Below the pieces are notes generated by a model that was not told where the DNA came from, made no database searches, and saw nothing but the letters and a program-made list of their open reading frames with translations. Source: Myxococcales bacterium (GTDB lineage: Bacteria; Myxococcota_A; Polyangia; Polyangiales; JADJMO01). From it: 64,000 nucleotides of DNA. This document shows positions 17,944 to 26,363 of this stretch, piece after piece. A program made the translations under genes and the position numbers. Where the stretch lies: assembly GCA_016709545.1 (NCBI GenBank), contig JADJMO010000013.1, forward strand, positions 186,001 to 250,000. Reading direction: 5' to 3'. Each line of letters starts with the position of its first letter. Within the stretch, counting starts at the first letter, position 1.

Positions 17944-19269
17944 GTGGCCCCCGGGTCGTCGGCGGAGACGATCGGCGGCCGGCCTTCCCGCGCGCACGAG
18001 GAGCAGGACACGTTCGCGCACCGGCGCCTGGTCTGGCTCACCGGCGCGCGGCTCCTGCTCTACCTGTCGCTCCTGCTGGCGACCGCGGCCTTCTACCTCG
18101 GCGGCGACGCGCGGCTGTTCCCGCTCAGCCTGCGCATCGTCGCGTTCACCCTCAGCGCGGCGTTCACGCTGACGGCCGTCTACGCGCTCTGGCTGCGCTC
18201 CCACAGGTCGCTGCTCGGGCTCGCGTGGACCCAGATCGTCAGCGACCAGTTCCTGTGGACCGCGCTGGTCTACCTCACGGGCGGTCCGCTCTCGTTCGCG
18301 ACCACGTTCTACGGTCTCTCGTGCGTGCTCGCCGCGGTGACCCTCGAGCTTCGCGGCGCGCTCGCCTCCGCCGCGCTCGGAGGGGCCGCCTACACCCTGG
18401 TCGTCGTCGGGTTCACGCGGAGGTGGCTCGTCCCGCCGGCGGACCAGGCCCCGTTCCAGCTCAGCGGCGCGCAGGTCGTCTACCCCACCATCGTCTCGCT
18501 CGTCGCGCTGCTGGTGGTCGCGCTCTTGTCGGGCTGGCTCGCCCGCCGGCTCGCCACCGAGTCGGGGCGCCTCGTCGAGGTCACCGAGCGCGCCGAGCGC
18601 GCCGAGCGCCTCGCCGCCCTCGGCCGCGTGGCCACCGCCCTCGCCCACGAGATCCGGAACCCGCTCGGCTCGATCTCCGGCTCGATCGACCTGATCCGCG
18701 AGGCCCCCGGGCTCGACGACGACGAGCGGCGCCTCTGTGACATCGTCCGCTCCGAGGTCGACCGGCTCAACGACCTCGTGAGCGACATGATGAACCTCGC
18801 GCGACCACGCCCGGTGCAGCTCGCCAGGACCGACCTCGCGCGGATCGTGGCGGACGTCGTGCAGCTCGCGCGGCGCGCGGGCCGAGGCGAGCGCGACGTC
18901 CCGCTCGTCTACGAGGGGCCGGAGCAGCTCGAGGCGCTCGTCGACGGCGACCAGTTCCGGCAGCTCGTGTGGAACCTCGTGCGCAACGCGGTGCAGGCCA
19001 GCGGCGCGGACGCGCCCGTCCGCGTCCGGCTCGCCCGCGACGGCGGGGCGCTCACCGTGGAGGTCGCCGACGAGGGCCCCGGCATCCCGGCCGAGATGCG
19101 GGACCGGATCTTCGACGCCTTCGTCACGACCCGCTCGCAGGGCGTGGGCATCGGTCTCGCGGTCGTCAAGCAGATCGTCGAGGCCCACGCGGCGACCATC
19201 GCCGTCCTCGACTCGCCCGGTGGTGGCACCACGTTCCGCGTGGAGATCCGCGAGAAGGAGGCCGCGTGA
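17944..19269 (+). CDS. pilS: PilS-like membrane sensor histidine kinase
   Basis: The 441-residue kinase has about six membrane helices in residues 25-205 and a short coiled region. HisKA has H235 in ALAHEIRNPLGSISG, and the HATPase domain includes DEGPGIPAEMRDRIFDAFVTTRSQGVGIGLAV. The many N-terminal helices and position after pilC match PilS of the pilus regulatory pair, which senses pilin in the membrane. The expected pilR activator does not follow; a 2-hydroxyacid dehydrogenase gene does. The start is GTG 17944. Confidence 0.8.
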   Translation: MAPGSSAETIGGRPSRAHEEQDTFAHRRLVWLTGARLLLYLSLLLATAAFYLGGDARLFPLSLRIVAFTLSAAFTLTAVYALWLRSHRSLLGLAWTQIVSDQFLWTALVYLTGGPLSFATTFYGLSCVLAAVTLELRGALASAALGGAAYTLVVVGFTRRWLVPPADQAPFQLSGAQVVYPTIVSLVALLVVALLSGWLARRLATESGRLVEVTERAERAERLAALGRVATALAHEIRNPLGSISGSIDLIREAPGLDDDERRLCDIVRSEVDRLNDLVSDMMNLARPRPVQLARTDLARIVADVVQLARRAGRGERDVPLVYEGPEQLEALVDGDQFRQLVWNLVRNAVQASGADAPVRVRLARDGGALTVEVADEGPGIPAEMRDRIFDAFVTTRSQGVGIGLAVVKQIVEAHAATIAVLDSPGGGTTFRVEIREKEAA

Positions 19270-20213
19270 AGCCGCGGGTGCTCGTCGCGGCGCCGCTGGT
19301 GGGCGATGCGGTCGAGCGTCTGCGCGCGATCGCCGAGGTGGAGCAAGCGCCGCACGTGCTCGGTCGAGCGGAGCTGCTCGCCCGGATCGAGGGCGTCGCG
19401 GGGCTCGTCGCCTTGCTGGTGCATCGGGTGGACGGGCAGCTCCTCGCGAGAGCGCCCAGCTTGCGGGTGGTCGGCAACCACGCGGTCGGCGTCGACAACG
19501 TCGATCTCGCCGCCTGCGCCGCGCGGGGCGTCGTCGTGACCAACACGCCCGGCGTGCTGACCGAGGCCACGGCCGACCTCGCCTTCGCGCTCCTCCTCGA
19601 CGCGGCGCGCCGGGTCACCGAGGGCGACCGCCTCGTGCGCAGCGGCGCGTGGAGGGGCTGGGAGCCCACCGCGCACCTCGGTCGCCGCGTGCACGGCGCG
19701 ACGCTCGGCATCGTGGGCTTCGGCCGCATCGGACGCGCCGTCGCCGCCCGCGCGCGTGGGTTCTCCCTGCGCGTCCTCTACGCCTCGCGCTCAGCGGCGC
19801 CGCCCGACGTCGAGGCCGCGCTCGGCGCCACGAGGGTCTCGCTCGACACGCTGCTCGCCGAGGCCGACTTCGTGAGCCTGCACGCGCCGCTCGACGCGAG
19901 CACCCGCGGCCTGCTCGGGGCCCCGGAGCTCGCCCGGATGCGGCGCGGGGCGGTGCTGGTGAACACGGCGCGCGGCGCTCTCGTCGACGAGGACGCCCTG
20001 GTCGCGGCCCTCCGCGCGGGCCACCTCGTGGCAGGGCTCGACGTGTATCGCGAAGAACCCGCCGTGCCCGCGGCGCTGCGCGCGCTGCCCAACGTGGTCC
20101 TCGCGCCGCACGTCGGCAGCGCGGATGTCCCCACCCGCGCCGCGATGGCCACCCTCGCCTGCGAGGGTGTGGCCGCGGTGCTCGAGGGTCGCGCGCCGCC
20201 TCACCCGGTCTAG
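19266..20213 (+). CDS. D-isomer-specific 2-hydroxyacid dehydrogenase
   Basis: The 315-residue protein has the NAD-binding GxGxxG (LGIVGFGRIGRAVAARARG) and the catalytic Arg in VLVNTARGALVDE. The Glu in GLDVYREEP and the His in APHVGSAD complete the active site. These features are those of glyoxylate/hydroxypyruvate reductases (GhrB/GyaR) and related enzymes; the exact 2-oxoacid is unknown. It lacks the ACT domain of SerA. The GTG start at 19266 overlaps the pilS stop by 4 bases (GTGA), so translation is probably coupled despite no metabolic link. Confidence 0.88.
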   Translation: MKPRVLVAAPLVGDAVERLRAIAEVEQAPHVLGRAELLARIEGVAGLVALLVHRVDGQLLARAPSLRVVGNHAVGVDNVDLAACAARGVVVTNTPGVLTEATADLAFALLLDAARRVTEGDRLVRSGAWRGWEPTAHLGRRVHGATLGIVGFGRIGRAVAARARGFSLRVLYASRSAAPPDVEAALGATRVSLDTLLAEADFVSLHAPLDASTRGLLGAPELARMRRGAVLVNTARGALVDEDALVAALRAGHLVAGLDVYREEPAVPAALRALPNVVLAPHVGSADVPTRAAMATLACEGVAAVLEGRAPPHPV

Positions 20214-20234
20214 CTGGCGGGTCTGGCAGGGCCG

Positions 20235-21301
20235 CTACTCCGCGGCGCTCCGCTGCGGCGTGACCACCCTGCCCGCCGAGAGGCTCCCGAACACCAGCGT
20301 GGGCGAGAGGCCCGGGGCGAGCGCGCTCGGCGTGACCTCCGACGAGGGGAACATCTGCACGAACCCGGGCGCGTGGGGCACGCGGTCGACGACGAGGCGC
20401 TCGAGGGTCATCGAGGTGTACTGATCGGCGCCGTATTCGGGGGTGTTGAGGTTCATCACGAGGTCGACGTCGTAGGTCCGCGCGAACCGCGAGAGACCGG
20501 GGATCCGCGAGTCGAGCGGCGAGTAGGCGTCCGCGCTGGTCGCGTTCTCGGAGCACCCCCAGATGCCGTTCTCGGTGGCGACGAACAGCGTCTGGTTGCC
20601 GCTCGTGTGACCGGGGGTGCGCACGAGCGCGACGCCGTCGCCGAGCGCGAGGTCGCCCTCGGTGAGGACCACGCGCGCCGGATCGACGCCTTCTCGCCCG
20701 TCCGCCACGAACCACGCGGCCTGCATCGGGTGGAGGTGGGCCCAGTCCTCCCACTCGCACCGCGGCGCGAGGAGCTTGGCGCGGGGAACTGCGCCGGCAG
20801 GCCGCGGACGTCCTGGGTGTGGAAGTGATCGAAGGCGAGGTAGTCGACGTCTTCGGGGCGCAGGCCGTGGGTCGCGAGCTGCGCCTCGAGCGAGGGCTCC
20901 GGGGGCGCGAGGAGGCTCACCGCCTGGGGAGGCATCTTCTCGAGCAGCTTCACGAAGAACGGGGTGCGCTTGGCGCCCTCGACGTCCGTCGGGTTGAACA
21001 GCAGCGTCTTGAGCTCGCCGGCCTGGAGGAACTGCACGAGCAGCGTGCGGTGCACCATCACGACGAACGGCGCCGGCGAGAGCGCCGCGCCCTGGAACGC
21101 GTGGCGCGTCGGGTAGACCAGGCGCGACCGGGTGAGCGAGCGCACGGCGACGGCGCGCGGGCCCCGCCCGAGCTCGGCGTGGAGGGCGTGGGCCCCACGG
21201 CGGACGGCCTCGAGGCGCAGGCCGTGGCCGCGGACGCTCCACGCCTCGTCGAGCAGGGGGATCCGGCGCAGCTCGGGTGCTTCGGCGTACATGCGCGTCA
21301 T
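20235..21301 (-). CDS. Metallo-beta-lactamase-fold hydrolase, split by a one-base frame change
   Basis: The N-terminal 170 or so residues (start ATG 21301) include FDHFHTQD, a variant of the HxHxDH metal motif. The rest, in another frame, contains RTPGHTSGNQTLFVAT with the third metal His and an SGNQ turn. The frame changes at a C4 run (plus-strand GGGG at 20783-20786). One extra C joins LPAQFP to RAKLLAPRCEWEDW and gives a 355-residue protein. I think the break is a sequence error. The fold covers lactonases, glyoxalase II and nucleases; the N-terminal extension of about 120 residues is unusual and I cannot name the substrate. Confidence 0.75.
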
Positions 21302-21319
21302 GGTAGCGTCCCGAGCGCG

Positions 21320-22339
21320 ATGACGATCGTCGATCTGCGGTCCGACACGGTCACGAAACCGACCGCGGCCATGCGCGCGGCGATGGCCAGCGCCGAGGTG
21401 GGCGACGACGTCTACGGCGAGGACCCGACCGTTCGTCGGCTCGAGGAGCAGGTCGCCGGGTTGCTCGGCAAGGAGCGCGGCCTCTTCGTGCCCTCGGGCA
21501 CGATGGGCAACCAGCTCGCCATCCTCGTCCACTGCAAGAAGGGCGACGAGGTCGTCGTCGGCGAGGGCTCGCACTCGGTCTGGTACGAGTCGGGCGGCGG
21601 CGCCGCGCTGGCGGGCGTGCAGTTCGCCATCGCCGGCCAGGGCGGCCTGTTCGACGAGGCCGCGCTGCTCGCCGCGATCAAGCCCAGCGACTACTACTAC
21701 CCGCGCACCTCGCTCGTCGCGCTCGAGGACACGCACAACCGGGCGGGCGGGCGCGTCTGGCCGCGCGGGCAGGTCGAGCGCGTGCTCGCCGCGGCGCGCG
21801 CGCGGGGCCTCGCCACCCACCTCGACGGCGCGCGCCTCTGGAACGCCTGCGTCGCCTCGGAGCGCACGCCGGCAGAGCGCGCGGCCGGCTTCGACTCGGT
21901 CACGGTCTGCCTCAGCAAGGGCCTCGGCGCGCCGGTCGGCAGCGTCCTCTGTGGCTCCGCCGACTTCGTGAAGGCCGCGCACCGCTACCGCAAGATGCTG
22001 GGCGCCGGCATGCGGCAGGTCGGCGTGCTCGCGGCGGCGGGCCTCCACGCGCTCGAGCACCACCGCGCGCGCCTCGCCGACGACCACGCCCACGCGCGAG
22101 CGCTCGCCGAACAGCTCGTCGCCGGTGGCCTCCGCGTCGACCTCGCGACCGTCGAGACCAACATCGTCCAGATCGATCTCGACGTGGACGCCGACCCGGT
22201 GCTGGCCCGCGCGCGCGCCGCCGGCGTGCTCGTCGGCGCGTCGGGGCCCCGTCGCCTCCGCGCCGTCACCCACCTCGACGTCGACGCGGCGGCCGTGCGC
22301 CTCGGCGCCGAGCGGCTGCTCTCCGCGGTGGCCGGATGA
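21320..22339 (+). CDS. ltaE: Low-specificity L-threonine aldolase
   Basis: The 339-residue PLP enzyme splits L-threonine into glycine and acetaldehyde. It begins with the family hallmark DLRSDTVTKPTAAMRAAM and has GDDVYGEDPTVRRLEE, FVPSGTMGNQLAI, THLDGARLWNA, and the PLP Lys in CLSKGLGAPVGS. The length and motif order match LtaE throughout. It starts at ATG 21320, divergent from the metallo-hydrolase gene with an 18-base gap. It overlaps the following TPR lipoprotein by 4 bases. Confidence 0.95.
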   Translation: MTIVDLRSDTVTKPTAAMRAAMASAEVGDDVYGEDPTVRRLEEQVAGLLGKERGLFVPSGTMGNQLAILVHCKKGDEVVVGEGSHSVWYESGGGAALAGVQFAIAGQGGLFDEAALLAAIKPSDYYYPRTSLVALEDTHNRAGGRVWPRGQVERVLAAARARGLATHLDGARLWNACVASERTPAERAAGFDSVTVCLSKGLGAPVGSVLCGSADFVKAAHRYRKMLGAGMRQVGVLAAAGLHALEHHRARLADDHAHARALAEQLVAGGLRVDLATVETNIVQIDLDVDADPVLARARAAGVLVGASGPRRLRAVTHLDVDAAAVRLGAERLLSAVAG

Positions 22340-23445
22340 GCGCGCGTCCGCTCGTGCTGGCGATCGCCCTCGCGCTCGGGGCGTGCGGCACCGTGGGCGG
22401 CGCGCCGTTCGTGCGCGCCATGTCGGCCGGCGACAAGGCCTACACGCACGGTCGCTACCGCGAGGCCGCCGAGCTCTACGAGCAGGCCGCCGCCACCGCC
22501 GAGCGCCCCAAGGACCGCGACGAGGCGCTGTACACCGCGGCGCGCTGCTGGGAGCGCATCGGCGAAGACAAGAAGGCCCTCGCCCACTACCAGAAGCTCA
22601 CCGAGGAGACCCCGCCGGGCGAGCGGTCGTTCCGGGCGGCCTACCGCGCGGCGAACCTCCTCACGAGCCAGGGCAAGGAGAAGGAGGCGCAGGCCCTCCT
22701 GCGCAAGATCCTCGAGAAGGCCCCCGATCAAGCCATCGCGCGGCGCGCGCTCCGCCTGGTGGTCGAGCAGATCGAGGCCACCGAGGGCAAGGCCGCGGCC
22801 GAGGCGTTCGAGCGCAAGCTCTATCCCAGCGTCGAGAAATCGGGCCTCGGCGAGGCCATCTGCAACGACCTCGCGCGCCGCAAGGGCGACGCCGGAGACC
22901 ACGCGACGGCCGCCAAGGAGTACGGCGCCTGCGCCGACAAGTATCCGTACCCGTTCGGCGCGCTGTGGGACGACGCCCTGTTCCACGCCTCGATCGAGCA
23001 CGAGGCCGCCGGCGATCCCAAGGCCGCGGTCGCCGACCTCGAGAAGATGCTCGCGGTCCACGAGGCGAGCTACGGCAACGGCTCCTACGATCGACCACGC
23101 ATGCCCGCCGCGGCGCTGCGCGTCGGCGAGCTGCAACGCGACAAGCTCGGCGACAAGGAGGCGGCGCGCAAGGCGTTCGGCCGCGTGTTCGCCGAGTTCC
23201 CGGCGTCGGTGCAGTGCGCGCGGGCGATCTTCTTCGCCGCGCAGCTCGACAAGGAAGCGAGCCGCACCGGCGACGCCTGCTCGCTCGGCAAGCGCCTGCT
23301 CGAGAAGTACCCGCACACCAAGTGGGCCCGCCGCGCCGACGAGGTCTGCCCGGCGCTGGCCCCGGACGTCGAGAAGCTGCGCGCCGAGCGGGAGAAGCGC
23401 CGGAAGAAGGGGCTCCCCGACCCGGCGCCCGCCACGGAAGACTGA
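22336..23445 (+). CDS. TPR-repeat lipoprotein
   Basis: The 369-residue protein has a lipoprotein signal (LVLAIALALGAC). About eight helical TPR-like repeats follow, rich in Ala, Glu and Lys (GDKAYTHGRYREAAELYEQA, ALAHYQKLTEETPPGERSF, GDACSLGKRLLEKYPHTKWA). The last repeats resemble the BamD/YbgF envelope families, where TPRs bind partner proteins. It overlaps ltaE by 4 bases. The C-terminus is basic and Pro-rich. Its partner is unknown. Confidence 0.8.
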   Translation: MSARPLVLAIALALGACGTVGGAPFVRAMSAGDKAYTHGRYREAAELYEQAAATAERPKDRDEALYTAARCWERIGEDKKALAHYQKLTEETPPGERSFRAAYRAANLLTSQGKEKEAQALLRKILEKAPDQAIARRALRLVVEQIEATEGKAAAEAFERKLYPSVEKSGLGEAICNDLARRKGDAGDHATAAKEYGACADKYPYPFGALWDDALFHASIEHEAAGDPKAAVADLEKMLAVHEASYGNGSYDRPRMPAAALRVGELQRDKLGDKEAARKAFGRVFAEFPASVQCARAIFFAAQLDKEASRTGDACSLGKRLLEKYPHTKWARRADEVCPALAPDVEKLRAEREKRRKKGLPDPAPATED

Positions 23446-23469
23446 ACGGACGACCGAGCGGCCGCGCCG

Positions 23470-23853
23470 CTAGAACTTCTCGTCCTCTTCTTCTTCTTCT
23501 TCCTCTTCGTCGTCCGTGTCCTCGTCGTCGTCCTCGGTCTCTTCTTCGGCCTCGTCGTCGTCCTCGGCGGCCGCCGCGGACTCGTACTTGAGATCGATGC
23601 CGACCTCGCCGAGCTGGGTCTCGATGAGCTCGAACAGCTCGTCGAGGTCGTCACCACCCCACTCGCCCATGACCTCGGTGAGGAACTCGAAGAAGTCGCC
23701 ACTGTCGAGGCGTCGCTCGATCTCCTCGACCTGGTCCTCCGTGAAGGCCTCGAGGACGTCTTCTCGCAACGACTCGGTGTCGCCTTCCTCGATGGCATCC
23801 TGGGCGGAGAGGCGAATCTGGCGAACGGCGCGCTTGTCGAGGAAGATCTCCAT
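23470..23853 (-). CDS. Small acidic protein with a long Asp/Glu tail
   Basis: The 127-residue protein has a helical N-terminal 80 residues (MEIFLDKRAVRQIRLSAQDA, EDVLEAFTEDQVEEIERRL). A 40-residue tail made almost only of Asp and Glu follows, closed by KF. No membrane segment, signal or known domain is visible. Such acidic tails occur in histone-chaperone-like, nucleic-acid-mimic and charge-buffering proteins; the role here is unknown. The base composition of the tail (GAAGAAGAA on the coding strand) is clearly lower in GC than its surroundings. Confidence 0.7.
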   Translation of the reverse strand: MEIFLDKRAVRQIRLSAQDAIEEGDTESLREDVLEAFTEDQVEEIERRLDSGDFFEFLTEVMGEWGGDDLDELFELIETQLGEVGIDLKYESAAAAEDDDEAEEETEDDDEDTDDEEEEEEEEDEKF

Positions 23854-23936
23854 GTCGGGAGCGGAGCTAGCCGAGGTGCCGTCGAGCTGTCAACGGCCCG
23901 CCGGAGGTTGCTACGCGCACCCACTGCGATAGCGTT

Positions 23937-24680
23937 GTGTGCGTGGACGTCGCGCGCACCAGACCGAGGACGATCGCCGGCGCGATCGGCGCCTCGATCG
24001 CGGCTTTCGTCCTGTCGACCACGACGCAGGCAGTCGCGGAGGGGGCCGTCGCGGAGGGGGCACCGGTCGCGGCGGCGAGCCCGCCCGTGGCCGCCACGCC
24101 TCCGACCAAGACGAGCGACCCGCGCGAAGGCCTCGACCCGTTTCCCTCCACCGGGCGCTACCTCGCCTATGGCTTCGGGTTCCACAGCGTCGCGCTCCTC
24201 AGCGCAGGCGGCGTGTGCCCCGGTGGCGCCAAGGAACCGTGCGTCATCGGCGGTGGTGGCGGCCTCTCGCTCGGCGGGGCGTACCGCACGCCCGACGACA
24301 CCATCGGCGTGGTCTACGAGGCCACGTTCCACGAGTCGAGCAGCATCTACCAGCGCGGTGTGCTGCAGCAGCTCCGCGGCGAGTGGCGGCGGCGACCGCG
24401 CTGGTTCTCGTTCAGCGACGGCGTCAACGGATTCTACGGATTCGGCGCCGGCACCGCGATCTACGGCGACAACTGGCGCGCGGCGACGATCGCCGGCCTC
24501 GCCCAGACCATGGCTGGCGTCGAGGTGGACCTCGGCGTCAAGCTCGCGCTCGTCGTGTCGCTGTCGTATCGCGCCTTCCTGTTCCGCTCGTTCACCGACG
24601 CGAGCGGGGAGCAGCGGCCGACCGGGGTCGCGCAGTTCCTCGGCCTCGAGCTCGGTCTCGAGTTGCACGAACCACTCTGA
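23937..24680 (+). CDS. Secreted protein, probable outer-membrane beta-barrel
   Basis: The 247-residue protein has a signal-like N-terminus (TIAGAIGASIAAFVLSTTTQAVA) and an Ala/Pro-rich linker. Alternating amphipathic strands follow (YLAYGFGFHSVALLS, LSLGGAYRTPDDTIGVVYEATF, KLALVVSLSYRAFLF), ending in LGLELGLELHEPL. This pattern suggests a small outer-membrane barrel. Starts are GTG 23937 or GTG 23943; neither has a good ribosome site, so the exact start is unsure. No family is recognised. Confidence 0.6.
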   Translation: MCVDVARTRPRTIAGAIGASIAAFVLSTTTQAVAEGAVAEGAPVAAASPPVAATPPTKTSDPREGLDPFPSTGRYLAYGFGFHSVALLSAGGVCPGGAKEPCVIGGGGGLSLGGAYRTPDDTIGVVYEATFHESSSIYQRGVLQQLRGEWRRRPRWFSFSDGVNGFYGFGAGTAIYGDNWRAATIAGLAQTMAGVEVDLGVKLALVVSLSYRAFLFRSFTDASGEQRPTGVAQFLGLELGLELHEPL

Positions 24681-24704
24681 TGTGGACGCGATGCCGGAAT
24701 GGGC

Positions 24705-24734
24705 TCGACATCCCTGCGCCTGTCATGTCCTAAT
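24705..24734 (+). promoter_or_regulatory. Possible promoter of the zinc-ribbon/FHA operon
   Basis: TCGACA (24705-24710) and CCTAAT (24729-24734) are 18 bases apart, five and four of six matches to the sigma-70 boxes. The predicted start of transcription is about 3 bases before GTG 24744, which would make the mRNA nearly leaderless. The TAATT is unusual in such GC-rich DNA. Confidence 0.3.
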
Positions 24735-24743
24735 TCCCCACCC

Positions 24744-26363
24744 GTGCAGACTTGCTCGCACTGCGGCTGTGAGAATCCCGACGGCATCGCCTACTGCCGT
24801 GATTGTGGGATGACGCTGCGCGCCCAACCCCCGCGGGTCGCAGCGCCCACGCCCACGCCCGAGCTCGCGGCCGCTGCCGGACTCATCCCCGCGCCCTACG
24901 CGCCGAACCATGGGGCGCCTGCTGCGCCGAACTATGGCGCGGTGCCGGCGTCCTCCCCTGCAATGCTGGCGGCTGGGGTGCAGGCGGCCCCGGTCGCCCC
25001 GGTGGTCCCCATCGCGCCCACGCCTGGCTCGCCACCCGTTTCCCCCCTGCAGGCAGGGGTCGGCAACACGCTCCGCAGCGAGCAAGCCCAGTCGCTCGAC
25101 GTCGCCTGCCCACGGTGTCACGAGCGCAACCCCGTCGAGAGTCGCTTCTGCCACGCGTGCGGCTACAGCGTCGGCGCGGCGGCGGCTCCCTCGGCCGGCC
25201 CAGAACCCGTTGCGCCCGTGGCGGCCCCCGTCGCCGTACTGGCGCCGGCCGGTCCGCCCATCTGCGCTCGATGCCGCGGCACCAACGATCCCGGCTCGGA
25301 TTTCTGCAAGTTCTGTGGTGCGCGGTTGAGTGTTGCGGCCGCTCCCCAGCAGGCTCCCCTCGAGCCCACCGATCCCCACGCCGTCGTTCCAGGCTTCCCG
25401 AACCTCTCCCCGGCGCTCGCCAACGGGCCGATTCCCATGCGCACCGCCATGGTGGTGGAGACCCGCGCCGGCCAGGTCAGCAACCAGTCGCCCGCCCCTG
25501 CGCCCCAGGCGGCGGCCGCTTCGCCGTCGAACCCCGCCATGCCGGCCGTGCGACCCACCGCGCCGCCGCAGGCCTTCGATTCGCAGGATGTGCGGCCGCA
25601 AGAACACGGCGTCACGCGACCGCACCAGGGCATCGGCGAGATCGTCCGCGCCCACATCGTCCGGATCGCCAAGGACGGGAGCGAGGGGGTCCACCACCCG
25701 ATCACCGCCGACGTGACCGACGTCGGGCGCACCGAAGGGCAGATTCTCCTGCCCGACGACCCCTACCTCTCCCCCCGCCACGCCCGGATCGTGGCGCGCC
25801 CCAGCCCCGCCATCGGCAGCCGAGCCACCCTGACGGTGATCGATCTGGGCTCCGTCAACGGTGTCTTCGTGCGTCTACGTGCGCCCCACACCCTCGTCCA
25901 CGGAGACTTGCTTCTCTTGGGGCAGCAGGTGCTAAGATTCGAGGCCGTGACCGAAATCGAGGGGGCGCGCGGTCCGGCCATGCAGCATGGCGTCCTGCTC
26001 TTCGGGTCGCCGGCACCCGTCACACGAGCGCGGGTCGCCCAGCGCACCGTCGAAGGGCTCGTGCGTGACGTCCTCTACGTCGTCCGCGAAGAGCTGGTCT
26101 TCGGGCGCGAGAACGGGGACCGCACCTTCCCCGACGACGTCTTCATGTCCCGCCGGCACGCCGCCATTCGTCGAGATGCGAACGGCTACGTGCTCCACGA
26201 TCTCGGCTCCTCCAACGGTACCTTCGTCCAGGTCTCGGGGGAGCATCCACTCATGGACGGTGATCAGTTCCGCATCGGACACCACCTCTTCCGCGTCGAC
26301 GTCCCCATGGCCACTGCGCCCAATCCAGGCGATCCTGGTGCCGCCCCACGGGGGATCGCATGA
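24744..26363 (+). CDS. Protein with three zinc ribbons and two FHA domains
   Basis: The 539-residue protein has three CxxC-x10-CxxC zinc ribbons, at residues 4-21, about 122-139 and about 174-191, joined by Ala/Pro linkers. Two FHA domains follow. The first (about 305-395) has GRTEGQILLPDDPYLSPRHARI and GSVNGVFV. The second (about 416-525) has GRENGDRTFPDDVFMSRRHAAI and GSSNGTFV. FHA domains bind phosphothreonine, so this is probably a cytoplasmic adaptor for Ser/Thr kinase signalling. I chose GTG 24744, directly before the first zinc ribbon; ATG 24699 is in frame but unlike the family. It overlaps the PP2C gene by 4 bases. Confidence 0.85.
   Translation: MQTCSHCGCENPDGIAYCRDCGMTLRAQPPRVAAPTPTPELAAAAGLIPAPYAPNHGAPAAPNYGAVPASSPAMLAAGVQAAPVAPVVPIAPTPGSPPVSPLQAGVGNTLRSEQAQSLDVACPRCHERNPVESRFCHACGYSVGAAAAPSAGPEPVAPVAAPVAVLAPAGPPICARCRGTNDPGSDFCKFCGARLSVAAAPQQAPLEPTDPHAVVPGFPNLSPALANGPIPMRTAMVVETRAGQVSNQSPAPAPQAAAASPSNPAMPAVRPTAPPQAFDSQDVRPQEHGVTRPHQGIGEIVRAHIVRIAKDGSEGVHHPITADVTDVGRTEGQILLPDDPYLSPRHARIVARPSPAIGSRATLTVIDLGSVNGVFVRLRAPHTLVHGDLLLLGQQVLRFEAVTEIEGARGPAMQHGVLLFGSPAPVTRARVAQRTVEGLVRDVLYVVREELVFGRENGDRTFPDDVFMSRRHAAIRRDANGYVLHDLGSSNGTFVQVSGEHPLMDGDQFRIGHHLFRVDVPMATAPNPGDPGAAPRGIA

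Noticed and set aside
16675..19188. Long minus-strand extension of the beta-lactamase-fold frame
   Set aside because: It runs opposite pilC and pilS and is low in complexity; the family sequence starts at 16674.
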